Shown: positions 1-9,281, numbered from the stretch's first letter. The stretch: DNA of 64,000 bases from Paludibacter sp. (GCA_010365115.1 JAAFGX010000005.1:29301-93300), one strand, 5' to 3'. A program made the numbers and translations. The notes: generated from the letters alone by a model not told the origin.

Positions 1-33
1 TGCCTCTTGGCATTGAAAACAAAACATGTTCAT
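1..33 (-). CDS. hcp: Hydroxylamine reductase / hybrid-cluster protein, N-terminus only (truncated by window edge)
   Basis: Reverse complement of 1-33 reads ATGAACATGTTTTGTTTTCAATGCCAAGAGGCA = MNMFCFQCQEA, matching the Hcp N-terminal cluster-ligand start (MFCFQCxE). The downstream context (4Fe-4S protein, cupin, Crp/Fnr) fits an hcp locus. Confidence 0.75.
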   Translation of the reverse strand, partial: MNMFCFQCQEA

Positions 34-229
34 AATATTTACTATTTTGTTATTTACCATTTACTATTTTTGATAATGGCAAATATTGTTATTATTTTTG
101 ACTTTTTTTTCATTTACCATTTACTGTTTTTTGTATGGTAAATTTTGTTATTTTTATTGACTCTTTTTTCATTTACTAATTCCTAAAAATCTTAAATGGT
201 AAATAGTAAATGAAAAAATGGAAAATTAT
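34..229. repeat. AT-rich intergenic iterated repeat (CATTTACCATTTACTNTTTTT units plus one inverted copy)
   Basis: ATTTACCATTTACTATTTTT near 53, CATTTACCATTTACTGTTTTTT near 111, CATTTACTAATTCC near 170, and the inverted form AAATGGTAAATAGTAAATGAAAAAATGG near 195-222. Confidence 0.6.
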
Positions 230-1135
230 TTAGAACCACTCTTCTTTTAAAACATCACCCCTCACTCCTACTACAATATGTTTTACTGGAATTTTGCGTC
301 CGGCTTCTGAAACGGCTTTTTGTGCCAACCTAAGTAAACCTCCACAACATGGAACTTCCATGACTACAACTGTCAATGTATTGATATTGGAATTGCTAAT
401 CATATTTTTGATTTTCTCCAGATATGATTCCTGATTTGAATCTAATTTGGGACATGCAATGGCCAGAGTTTTCCCTACTAAAAAGCGATCGTGAAAATCG
501 GCAATACTAAAGGCCACACAGTCTGCAGCCAAAACTACATCTGCATTTTTAAAATAAACTGCTTCTGGATTCAACAAATGTAGTTGAACTGGCCATTGAC
601 GCAACTGAGAAGCTGTTCCAGCATTTGCTGCTGGTGTTGGTGCTACCATTTTAAATCTGGGTGTTGCTGCCGGAGCAAAACTCATCTCTCGACTTCCAGG
701 ACATCCACCACCGTTGCTTTGTGCTTGTGCTGTTGCAACTGGTTTTGTTGCACATCCACCACCTCCGTGGTTATGCACCTGAGCAAAATCAACCTGAATA
801 CTGTTATTTCGTAAATATCCAACAGCTTGTTTCAAATAATCAACTTCACCATGATCTTTCAAGTGTTTCAGATGAGCAATGATTGTTTTTTCACCTTTTG
901 GAATCATACGTTCGATCGTCGCAATTTCATCATAAGGTTCTGCTTCGCGCTCTTCAAGTGTGATAGCTCCAACCGGACAATCACCAATGCAAGCACCTAA
1001 ACCGTCACAAAACAATTCACTCACCATACGTGCTTTACCATCTATCATTTGAAGTGCTCCTTCATGGCAACCACTTACACAGGCTTCGCAACCATTACAA
1101 AGTTCTTCGTCTATTTTTATTATTGTTCGTTTCAT
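230..1135 (-). CDS. 4Fe-4S dicluster-domain protein, Hcp-associated electron-transfer type
   Basis: 301 aa; N-terminal CNGCEACVSGC and CDGLGACIGDCP ferredoxin motifs; adjacent to hcp start. Confidence 0.8.
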   Translation of the reverse strand: MKRTIIKIDEELCNGCEACVSGCHEGALQMIDGKARMVSELFCDGLGACIGDCPVGAITLEEREAEPYDEIATIERMIPKGEKTIIAHLKHLKDHGEVDYLKQAVGYLRNNSIQVDFAQVHNHGGGGCATKPVATAQAQSNGGGCPGSREMSFAPAATPRFKMVAPTPAANAGTASQLRQWPVQLHLLNPEAVYFKNADVVLAADCVAFSIADFHDRFLVGKTLAIACPKLDSNQESYLEKIKNMISNSNINTLTVVVMEVPCCGGLLRLAQKAVSEAGRKIPVKHIVVGVRGDVLKEEWF

Positions 1136-1236
1136 AATGACCCCTAAAGGGGAATTAAGTTAGTATTATTATATGTTTTAAATTCATCTATGAGAAAATG
1201 CCTCTTTTATTCCCCTTTAGGGGTTAGGGGTCATTA
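1135..1236. repeat. Palindromic inverted-pair element, copy A (REPIN-like, no ORF)
   Basis: Left arm TAATGACCCCTAAAGGGGAAT (1135-1155) and right arm ATTCCCCTTTAGGGGTTAGGGGTCATTA (1209-1236) are inverted copies; outer 10 bp TAATGACCCC/GGGGTCATTA are perfectly complementary. Each arm contains a CCCC-N4-GGGG hairpin. Confidence 0.8.
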
Positions 1237-1590
1237 CCCTTTAATCATTGTTAGTAACATTTTGAATTTTTCTAACGCATTTACAGCATGACGAATATTT
1301 GCCGGCATGATAATGCTGTCACCAACATTTAATTCAAATGATTTACCATCAATAACTACTTCTCCTTTTCCATCCAAAACCTGAACAATAGCATCATAAG
1401 GAGCAGTATGTTCGCTTAGAAATTCGCCTTTATCAAAAGCAAAAAGGGTTATATTTCCTTTTTCGTTTCGAATTATAATTTTACTCACAACCGAACCCTC
1501 GGCATAAGTTACTTTGTCAATCAAACTGAATTTTTCAGCAGTTGGAAATGCTTTATTCTCGGCTTTTGGGGCCATTTTGAATTCACTCAT
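1234..1590 (-). CDS. Cupin domain-containing protein
   Basis: 118 aa; cupin motif pattern (EHTAPYDAIVQVLDGKGEVVIDGKSFELNVGDSIIMPANIRHAVNA). Confidence 0.85.
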   Translation of the reverse strand: MSEFKMAPKAENKAFPTAEKFSLIDKVTYAEGSVVSKIIIRNEKGNITLFAFDKGEFLSEHTAPYDAIVQVLDGKGEVVIDGKSFELNVGDSIIMPANIRHAVNALEKFKMLLTMIKG

Positions 1591-1624
1591 ATAGTTTCGT
1601 TTTAAGTTGTTTTCTTTTATGCTG

Positions 1625-1632
1625 CAAAAGTA
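1625..1632 (-). promoter_or_regulatory. Bacteroidetes -7 element (TACTTTTG, minus strand) for the cupin / 4Fe-4S / hcp operon
   Basis: caaaagta on + = TACTTTTG on -, about 35 nt upstream of the cupin ATG; no clear -33 TTTG at the usual spacing. Confidence 0.5.
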
Positions 1633-1652
1633 TTGCTATTAAAACAATAAAA

Positions 1653-1670
1653 GTGTAACATTTGTTACAC
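1653..1670. promoter_or_regulatory. Crp/Fnr-type operator dyad GTGTAAC-ATTT-GTTACAC
   Basis: Perfect 7 bp half-sites with 4 nt spacer in the divergent intergenic region next to a Crp/Fnr gene. Confidence 0.65.
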
Positions 1671-1686
1671 TCATAAAAAAAGATTG

Positions 1687-1694
1687 TACTTTTG
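1687..1694 (+). promoter_or_regulatory. Bacteroidetes -7 element TACTTTTG for the Crp/Fnr gene
   Basis: TAnnTTTG consensus just upstream of ATG candidates at 1705/1714; a TTTG at 1661-1664 is a possible -33. Confidence 0.5.
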
Positions 1695-1704
1695 TGGAAT
1701 AAAT

Positions 1705-2382
1705 ATGGAAATTATGAAAAAAGTAGATTTGTCGGCATGTCCGGTTTGCAGCAAAATAAATATTGATGACGAAGGTGCGTTTTTAGATGATTTAAAATGC
1801 ACTATATTGTCTTATAAAAAGAATGAATTGATAATTCGTCAGGGAGAAATATGTGACGCCTTGTATATGCTTACAATTGGGTCAGTAAAAACGGAAATGA
1901 TAACAGAAAACGGGAATATATTGGGAATAGAAATTATAAATGCTCCACGACCTTTGGCTCCGGCATTTGTATTTTCAGATAATAACCGTTTTCCTGTAGA
2001 TGTTACAGCATTGGAAGAAGTGGAAATTATGAAAATTCCTAAAGAGGAGATTATGAGACTAATGGTTACAAATCCGGACTTTATGAGCAGTTTTATGACA
2101 CATAACGCCAACCGCACACAATTTCTGACCAGCCGTTTACAATTGCTTTCTATCAAGACAATAAAAGGAAAGTTGGCACATTTTCTATTGGAAAATTCAA
2201 AAGGAGAAGGAAAAGCATTCGAAATCAAAAGAAATCAGACCGAGTTAGCTGACTTTTTTGGAGTTGCCCGTCCTTCACTGGCAAGAAGTCTGTCGGAAAT
2301 GGTACAAGAAGGAATTATCAGTATCAATAAAAAAGAATATACAATAGTTAACTCCAAAGGATTGAGGGAGTTGTTGGTTTAA
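1705..2382 (+). CDS. Crp/Fnr family transcriptional regulator (HcpR-like by context)
   Basis: cNMP-binding-like N-terminal domain and C-terminal HTH (RNQTELADFFGVARPSLARSLSEM). The listed ORF start 1684 is TTG and overlaps the promoter; ATG 1705 or 1714 is more likely. Confidence 0.85.
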   Translation: MEIMKKVDLSACPVCSKINIDDEGAFLDDLKCTILSYKKNELIIRQGEICDALYMLTIGSVKTEMITENGNILGIEIINAPRPLAPAFVFSDNNRFPVDVTALEEVEIMKIPKEEIMRLMVTNPDFMSSFMTHNANRTQFLTSRLQLLSIKTIKGKLAHFLLENSKGEGKAFEIKRNQTELADFFGVARPSLARSLSEMVQEGIISINKKEYTIVNSKGLRELLV

Positions 2383-2416
2383 ATAGATTTTCAGCATATT
2401 ATATTTCCAAGAAAAG

Positions 2417-2497
2417 ATTTCCCGCAGATTACGTTAATTTTCGCTGATTATATTCCCATAAACTGGAAAGTAATATCTGCGTTATTCTGCGGGAAAT
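2417..2497. repeat. Intergenic inverted-repeat element (ATTTCCCGCAGA ... TCTGCGGGAAAT)
   Basis: 12 bp perfect inverted repeat at 2417-2428 and 2486-2497 flanking degenerate CGCTGATTA/GCAGATTA-like units. Confidence 0.6.
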
Positions 2498-2514
2498 TAT
2501 TTTTAAAGCTGTAC

Positions 2515-2853
2515 TTATATCAAAAAATCTTCACGAATGGGGCTAAATGTATCAATCAAGACTCCACCTTCTATACACTTAACACCATGAATAACATTAG
2601 GTTCCATATATAGTCCGTCCCCAGAATTGACAATTTTAGTTATTTCTCCAACTTGAAATTCGAAAATTCCGCTAACAACATATGTACACTGACGGTGAAT
2701 ATGTGTATGGGCATAACCAATTCCTCCTGTTTTAAATTCAATTTTCACAAGCATCATTTGTTCATCAAATCCTAATATTTGTCGACGCATGCTGTCATTA
2801 ATCTGAACCCATTCAGCCTTTTCTCCAAAAATAAAATTATCGCTTGTTCCCAT
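2515..2853 (-). CDS. Cupin domain-containing protein
   Basis: 112 aa, HTHIHRQCTYVVSGIFEFQVGE...VIHGVKCIEGG cupin motifs. Confidence 0.85.
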   Translation of the reverse strand: MGTSDNFIFGEKAEWVQINDSMRRQILGFDEQMMLVKIEFKTGGIGYAHTHIHRQCTYVVSGIFEFQVGEITKIVNSGDGLYMEPNVIHGVKCIEGGVLIDTFSPIREDFLI

Positions 2854-2871
2854 ACAAATATTAATTGTAAT

Positions 2872-4671
2872 TTAATTCTGATCTCTTCCTTCGTAATAGT
2901 TTATAAATGCTTCATTCACCAATTTATTTCCTCCTGGAGTAGGATAATCGCCAGTAAAATACCAGTCCCCGGCATGATTTGGACATGCTTCGTGCAACCC
3001 TTCAATAGTTTGGTAAACCAACTCTACCGGGCAATCAACATCAGCTGGAGTAAGCATTTTAGCTATCATTTTCGAAACTTCTTGCTGTGTAAACGACTTG
3101 TAAATTTCGGTTACATGGTTAATTATTTCTTCTTTCGGTAAGCCTACTTGTGCTTTTGATTTTCTATAAACTTCGTCAATAATATCTTGCTTACCAGTTT
3201 CTTTAAGTAATGCTATGGCAGCTCTAAATGCACAAAATTCATTCATACGAGGCATATCTATTCCATAATAATCGGGAAATCTAACTTGGGGCGAAGACGA
3301 TACAATAACAATTTTCTTTGGTTCCAGTCGATTCAATATTTTTAAAATACTTTGTTTCAATGTTGTACCACGAACAATAGAATCGTCAATAGCTACCAGA
3401 TTATCTACTTTTCCGCGACGAATAGAACCATAAGTTACATCGTACACGTGAGTTGCCAAATCGTTCCGTTCATCATTATTAGAGATGAATGTGCGTAACT
3501 TTATATCTTTTATTAATACTTTTTCAACCCGAATTGCCTGATTGTTAAGTGCTTTAATACCATCTTTCATCCCATAAAAAGCAACTTCGGCTGTATTTGG
3601 AATAAATGAGAAAACGGTATTATCTACCTCATTGTTAATGGCTTTCAAAATTGGAAGAGCCAATGATTCGCCGAGTTTTTTTCGTTCTTTGTAAATGTCG
3701 ATATCGCTGCCACGTGAAAAATAGATACGTTCGAAAGAACATTTTTTCAAATCTTTAGCTGCAGGACGTATGGTTTCAAATTTAATAGTTCCATTCTTTT
3801 TGATAATCATTGCTTCACCAGGTTGCAATTCGATAATATCTTCCTCTTTCACATTCATAGCCGTCTGAATAACAGGACGTTCAGAAGCTGATACTACTAT
3901 TTCATCATTAATATAATAGAAAGCTGGACGTATTCCTTTCGAATCGCGAAAAATAAACGAATCGCCATGACCCAACATGCCACAAATAACATAACCACCA
4001 TCCCACATTTTTTCCGATTTGCGGATAAATGAAGCTATATCAAGATTCTCCTCTATTTTTTGTGTAATGGCTAAATCATTGGTATAACGTTGCTTTATTT
4101 TGTCATATTCCTTTTGTACTTCCTGATCCAATTGAAAACCAAGTGATTCCAACATCAGGAATGTATCACCTTTATCTCGGGGGTGTTGACCTTTCAGCGT
4201 TAAATGATCGAATAATTCATCTACATTGGTCAAATTGAAGTTTCCGGCAAGAACCATTGTCCTGTTCTTCCAGTTATGACGACGTAAAAAAGGATGAACA
4301 TAAGATAATCCACTTTTTCCGGTGGTACTGTAGCGCAAATGTCCTAAATATAATTCACCAGCAAAAGGCAATTCAGATTTTGCTTTTATCGCATTGGTAT
4401 ATACCTCATTAGGAGTATCTGCCAGTTTTTTATTGATAGTAGCGAATATTCCCTGTATGGCATTTTTACCTTCCACTCTATCGCGCCAGATATATTCTTC
4501 ACCCGCAGGCATATCCAGTTTTACAGTTGCCAATCCGGCACCTTCCTGACCGCGGTTATGTTGTTTTTCCATAAGCAGATACATCTTTTGCAAGCCATAT
4601 TGCCATGTTCCGTACTTTTCCTGATAAAATTCCAAAGGCTTCAAAAGCCTTACCATTGCTATTCCGCACAT
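2872..4671 (-). CDS. Amidophosphoribosyltransferase-like protein (class II glutamine amidotransferase plus PRTase domain)
   Basis: N-terminal MCGIAMVRL nucleophile Cys; PRPP-binding-like segment VAIDDSIVRGTT. Confidence 0.85.
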   Translation of the reverse strand: MCGIAMVRLLKPLEFYQEKYGTWQYGLQKMYLLMEKQHNRGQEGAGLATVKLDMPAGEEYIWRDRVEGKNAIQGIFATINKKLADTPNEVYTNAIKAKSELPFAGELYLGHLRYSTTGKSGLSYVHPFLRRHNWKNRTMVLAGNFNLTNVDELFDHLTLKGQHPRDKGDTFLMLESLGFQLDQEVQKEYDKIKQRYTNDLAITQKIEENLDIASFIRKSEKMWDGGYVICGMLGHGDSFIFRDSKGIRPAFYYINDEIVVSASERPVIQTAMNVKEEDIIELQPGEAMIIKKNGTIKFETIRPAAKDLKKCSFERIYFSRGSDIDIYKERKKLGESLALPILKAINNEVDNTVFSFIPNTAEVAFYGMKDGIKALNNQAIRVEKVLIKDIKLRTFISNNDERNDLATHVYDVTYGSIRRGKVDNLVAIDDSIVRGTTLKQSILKILNRLEPKKIVIVSSSPQVRFPDYYGIDMPRMNEFCAFRAAIALLKETGKQDIIDEVYRKSKAQVGLPKEEIINHVTEIYKSFTQQEVSKMIAKMLTPADVDCPVELVYQTIEGLHEACPNHAGDWYFTGDYPTPGGNKLVNEAFINYYEGRDQN

Positions 4672-4775
4672 ATTATTTTTTTCAATTAATAATTAATAAT
4701 TGATAATTAATAATTATTTAAAACCTAAAAACTAACAATTTAATAAAATTTTGATTTGTAAAATGGTATAACAAA

Positions 4776-4812
4776 CAAAAAACCCCAACGTTTGCAGCAG
4801 GGGTTATTTTTT
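4776..4812 (-). terminator. Rho-independent terminator of glmS
   Basis: Minus strand AACCCCTGCTGCAAACGTTGGGGTT followed by TTTTTGTTTG. Confidence 0.7.
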
Positions 4813-4815
4813 ACA

Positions 4816-6657
4816 TTATTCAACAGTTACCGATTTGGCCAAATTCCTTGGCTGATCTACATTACATCCTTTTACTACAGCTATATGATATGCAAATAAT
4901 TGTAACGGAATGGCTGCCAACAAAGGCACAAGACATTCTTCGGTATCGGGAATACAGATACTATAATCAGACAAATTACTTACTTCTACATCACCTTCTG
5001 TAACAATTGAAATGATTTTACCTCTGCGAGCCTTAATTTCCTGGATGTTACTAACAACTTTTTCATACATTCCAGCACTTGGAGCAATAACAACAACAGG
5101 CATTTCCTGACTGATAAGTGCAATTGGTCCGTGTTTCATTTCAGCTGCCGGATAGCCTTCGGCGTGGATATAGGATATTTCTTTCAGTTTTAATGCACCT
5201 TCCAAAGCTACCGGGAAATTATAACCACGTCCCAAATAAATGAAGTTTTGAGCATAGGTGAACGTTTTGGCAAATTCTGCAATTTTATCATTCTGCTTTA
5301 AAATCTCTTTAATTTTTTCAGGGATTCTTCCTAACTCATAAACAATTTTAAGGTATTGTTCATTTTCTAAAGTGCATTTTTCTTTGCCAATCATCATGGC
5401 AAGCATTGTAAGAACAGTTACCTGAGCAGTAAATGCTTTTGTTGAAGCAACACCAATTTCGGGTCCGGCATGAGTATAACATCCTGAATGTGTGGTACGT
5501 GGGATAGATGCTCCTACAACATTGCAAATTCCAAAAATAAATGCTCCTTTTGATTTTGCCAATTCAACTGCTGCGAGCGTATCGGCAGTTTCGCCAGATT
5601 GTGAAATGGCAATGACCAGATCATCGGGATTTATTACCGGTTTTCGATAGCGAAATTCGGAAGAGTATTCAACCTCAACAGGTATGCGGGCAAATTCTTC
5701 AATGGCATATTTACCAATTAATCCGGCGTGCCAAGAAGTTCCACAAGCAATTATAATTATTCGTTTCGCATTCAGAAATTTTTCTTTATTATCAATAAAA
5801 CCAGCCAATGTAATGTTATTTTCATCTACATTCACACGTCCCCGCATACTGTCACTCAATGTTTTAGGCTGTTCGAAAATTTCTTTGATCATGAAATGAG
5901 GATAACCGCCTTTTTCCAATTGACTTAACGTCATTTCGAGTTTTTTAATCTCAGGAGTTTTTTCAACATTTCCGATAGTTTTGATTTTTAATTCTTTACC
6001 ACGTTCTAATGTAACAATTTCTTCTTCACCAATATAAACTACTTTGTCAGTGAATTCAACAATTGGAGTTGCATCAGAAGCCAGAAAAAACTCATCATCA
6101 CCAATCCCCACAACCAATGGACTTCCTTTACGTGCAGCCACAATTACATCGGGTTGCCCTTTTTCAATTACAGCAATTGCATATGCACCAACCACCTGAT
6201 TAAGTGCTAATTGAACAGCAGTTGTTAAGTCTACATTATTTGACTTTTTCACATATTCAATCAACTGAATTAACACTTCAGTATCTGTTTGACTGTAAAA
6301 AGTAAATCCTTGAGCTTTTAAACCTTCTTTTAAGATTGCATAATTCTCAATTATACCATTATGAATCATTGCCAATTCCTCTGATTGAGAGTAATGCGGA
6401 TGCGCATTTACCTGATTAGGCTCACCATGAGTTGCCCAACGAGTATGTGCAATCCCTACTGTACCTTGTATATCTTTTTTTTCTGCAAAATGTATCAAGT
6501 CCGAAACTTTTCCTTTTGCTTTGTACACGTTTAGATTTCCATCATTCAGCAAGGCAATGCCTGCACTATCATATCCTCTATATTCAAGACGTTGCAAACC
6601 TTTTATCAGAATGGGATAAGCCTGTTTGTTTCCAATATAACCTACAATACCACACAT
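4816..6657 (-). CDS. glmS: Glutamine-fructose-6-phosphate aminotransferase (isomerizing)
   Basis: 613 aa; MCGIVGYIG start, two SIS domains, C-terminal DQPRNLAKSVTVE. Confidence 0.97.
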   Translation of the reverse strand: MCGIVGYIGNKQAYPILIKGLQRLEYRGYDSAGIALLNDGNLNVYKAKGKVSDLIHFAEKKDIQGTVGIAHTRWATHGEPNQVNAHPHYSQSEELAMIHNGIIENYAILKEGLKAQGFTFYSQTDTEVLIQLIEYVKKSNNVDLTTAVQLALNQVVGAYAIAVIEKGQPDVIVAARKGSPLVVGIGDDEFFLASDATPIVEFTDKVVYIGEEEIVTLERGKELKIKTIGNVEKTPEIKKLEMTLSQLEKGGYPHFMIKEIFEQPKTLSDSMRGRVNVDENNITLAGFIDNKEKFLNAKRIIIIACGTSWHAGLIGKYAIEEFARIPVEVEYSSEFRYRKPVINPDDLVIAISQSGETADTLAAVELAKSKGAFIFGICNVVGASIPRTTHSGCYTHAGPEIGVASTKAFTAQVTVLTMLAMMIGKEKCTLENEQYLKIVYELGRIPEKIKEILKQNDKIAEFAKTFTYAQNFIYLGRGYNFPVALEGALKLKEISYIHAEGYPAAEMKHGPIALISQEMPVVVIAPSAGMYEKVVSNIQEIKARRGKIISIVTEGDVEVSNLSDYSICIPDTEECLVPLLAAIPLQLFAYHIAVVKGCNVDQPRNLAKSVTVE

Positions 6658-6717
6658 ATATATATTTTAATTTAATTATTTCGAAGATTTTTAAAAAAAT
6701 AAAATTGAATTCAATAC

Positions 6718-7944
6718 TTATCCCTTTCGAAGTCTTTCCATAGCTTCGATTGTTTCCTCTCTACTCCCAAAACCTGTAAAACGCATATATCCTTCGCCGG
6801 TTGCACCAAAAACTACACCTGGAGTTCCAACAATTTTATATTCATACATAAGTTGATGAAAGAACTTCCACGAAGATTGGTTGTCGGAAGTTTTAAACCA
6901 AACATAAGGAGAACTTATTCCGCCATAAACTTCAAAACCCATAGCTATAAGTTCTTTCCTGATTATAGATGCATTTTTCAAGTAGTAATTTACTAACTCG
7001 ATGGTTTCCAATTTCCCTTTTCGGGAATAAACTGCTTCTGCTCCTCGTTGAGCTATATACGAAACACCATTTGTATATTGATTTTTTCTTCTGCTCCATA
7101 GTTCTTTTAATGGAACTTGATCTCCCATTCGGGTGTATACCATTAATTCTGGTGGAAAAACGGTATAACCGCATCGCAAACCTGTAAACCCAGCTGTTTT
7201 TGAATAAGTACGTATTTCTATAGCAACTTTTTTAGCACCTTTAATTTCGTAAATACTACGGGGAACATCCGGTTCATTCACATACGCCTGATAAGCACCA
7301 TCGTATATTATAATGCTCTGATGTTCAATAGCATAATCTACCCATTTTTTCAATTCGGTTTTATTTAAAACAATTCCGGTAGGATTATTAGGATTACATA
7401 AATAAATAATATCTACTTTTTCGTTTGGTAATTCGGGCAGAAAATTTGTTTTAGCGGTACATTGCAGATAAACAATATTGCTCCACTTCTGATCTTCATC
7501 ATTCAAAGTACCGGCACGGCCACTCATTATTGTTGCATTTTCATATACAGGATAGACAGGATCGGCAATTGCAATAATATTATCCCGCCCTAATACATGA
7601 CCAATGTTACCAATATCCGACTTGGCACCATCACTCACAAAAATGCTTTCTTTATCTAAAGAGACGCCTACAGTCCTATATTCTTTTAAAATTTTATCAA
7701 TTAAAAAATCGTAACCTTGAGGTGGTCCATATCCTTTAAAAGTTTCAACATGAGCCAGTTCATCCACTGCACGATGCATTGCCAATATAACTTCGGGGGG
7801 TAAAGGTTGAGTTACATCACCTAAACCTAAGCGGATTAATTTCGAATTGGGATGTGTAATTTTATAGGCGTTAACGCGCTTTTCAATCTCATCAAAATAA
7901 GATATTTCTGGAGTTTTTAAATAATTCTCGTTCGCTAATGCCAT
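6718..7944 (-). CDS. dapL: LL-diaminopimelate aminotransferase
   Basis: 408 aa; MALANENYLKTPEISYFDEIEKRV, PLP site TYSKTAGFTGLRCGY. Confidence 0.95.
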   Translation of the reverse strand: MALANENYLKTPEISYFDEIEKRVNAYKITHPNSKLIRLGLGDVTQPLPPEVILAMHRAVDELAHVETFKGYGPPQGYDFLIDKILKEYRTVGVSLDKESIFVSDGAKSDIGNIGHVLGRDNIIAIADPVYPVYENATIMSGRAGTLNDEDQKWSNIVYLQCTAKTNFLPELPNEKVDIIYLCNPNNPTGIVLNKTELKKWVDYAIEHQSIIIYDGAYQAYVNEPDVPRSIYEIKGAKKVAIEIRTYSKTAGFTGLRCGYTVFPPELMVYTRMGDQVPLKELWSRRKNQYTNGVSYIAQRGAEAVYSRKGKLETIELVNYYLKNASIIRKELIAMGFEVYGGISSPYVWFKTSDNQSSWKFFHQLMYEYKIVGTPGVVFGATGEGYMRFTGFGSREETIEAMERLRKG

Positions 7945-8161
7945 TAGAAGTAAAGATATTTATAAAAAGAAAATGATTTTCCAATGAAGATGCAAAATTG
8001 CGTTTTTTTTTTGATTAAATAAAGGGTTTTAATCAAAAATATTTATCAATAATCCAATTTAGAATCTAAAATGTGTGGTTCTATAACTTCATTTATTAAA
8101 AAAAAAACGAAAATGAAATTTAATAGATTCGTTGATATCACTCAGGAAAAAACATTATTTC

Positions 8162-9157
8162 CTATTTCAGCATATTAATAATAGTTCTGCCTTTCAATTT
8201 GCCTTGTAAAATTTGATGTATAGCATTTTCAATTTCATCTATTGAAATTTCAGTATACAATTCCATTAAATTTTCAGGTTTCCATTCGTTACTTAGCTTC
8301 AGCCATATGGATTTACGCAAGTGCAATGGATAATTTTGAGATGAAACACCAATCAGTGAAATTCCACGTAAAATAAATGGAAAAACAGTAAGATTAAGTT
8401 GTGTAGAAGAAACACTTCCACATGTTGTTACTGCACCTAATGGCTGTAACGACTTAATTATATTATCTAAAATCGGTCCTCCTACAGTGTCAATTGCACC
8501 TGCAAATTTTGCAGAAAGAATTGGTTTTTTATCAACCATTTCAAATTCTGAACGAGACAGTATTTCAGTTGCTCCAATACTTTTCAAAAATGGATATTCG
8601 TTTTCTTTACCGGAAATTGCTGTGGTTTGGTATCCTAATTGATTTAAAAGTGATACCGCCACTGACCCAACCCCACCTGTAGCTCCTGAAACTACTATTT
8701 TACCATCTGTTGGTTTTACCAATTCTGTTAAACGAGAAAGAGAAATTCCTGCAGTAAAACCTGCTGTTCCAATTATCATGGATTCTTTCAAACTTAAACC
8801 TTCGGGCAATTTAACCACCCACTCTGCCGGAACCCGAATATATTGTCCAAATCCTCCAGAAGTATTCATTCCTAAATCATTACCGGTCACAATCACTTTA
8901 TCACCAACTTTGAAATTCTCACTCTCCGAAGATACTACTTCGCCTGCTGCATCTATTCCCGGTGTATGAGGATATTTTTTTGTAACTCCTTTATTTCCAA
9001 TTGCAGAAAGCCCATCTTTATAATTCAACGATGAATAATTAACTCTTATTAAGATATTTCCAACAGGTAAATCGTCAGTTTGAAGATTTTTTATAGATGG
9101 AATAAATTTCCCCTCTATCTCTTCAACAACAAAAGCTTTATATTCAATATTTTCCAT
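8162..9157 (-). CDS. YhdH/YhfP family quinone oxidoreductase (MDR superfamily)
   Basis: GATGGVGSVAVSLL nucleotide-binding motif; MDR architecture. Likely start is MENIEYKAFVVEE at 9157. Confidence 0.9.
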   Translation of the reverse strand: MENIEYKAFVVEEIEGKFIPSIKNLQTDDLPVGNILIRVNYSSLNYKDGLSAIGNKGVTKKYPHTPGIDAAGEVVSSESENFKVGDKVIVTGNDLGMNTSGGFGQYIRVPAEWVVKLPEGLSLKESMIIGTAGFTAGISLSRLTELVKPTDGKIVVSGATGGVGSVAVSLLNQLGYQTTAISGKENEYPFLKSIGATEILSRSEFEMVDKKPILSAKFAGAIDTVGGPILDNIIKSLQPLGAVTTCGSVSSTQLNLTVFPFILRGISLIGVSSQNYPLHLRKSIWLKLSNEWKPENLMELYTEISIDEIENAIHQILQGKLKGRTIINMLK

Positions 9158-9281
9158 TCTTAATTTTATTAAAATGAGAAACAAAAACGTTGAAGTATTT
9201 GATTACCTCAACGTTAAAACAGTTTAATTTTGTGAACAAGAAAACAAGAAATAAAATTGAAATCTTATTTTCATTTTAAAT

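Noticed and set aside
584-882. Cys-rich plus-strand ORFs (76 and 73 aa)
   Set aside because: Antisense to the 4Fe-4S protein; composition reflects the complement of its Gly/Ala/Pro-rich linker.
4679-4722. AT-rich TAATTAATAATTGATAATTAATAATT repeat
   Set aside because: Low-complexity spacer in an AT-rich genome; too simple to support a defined element.
7796-7806. G-run CGGGGGGTAAAGG in dapL as a family arm
   Set aside because: Encodes conserved QPLPPEV of DapL; no palindrome or partner arm.
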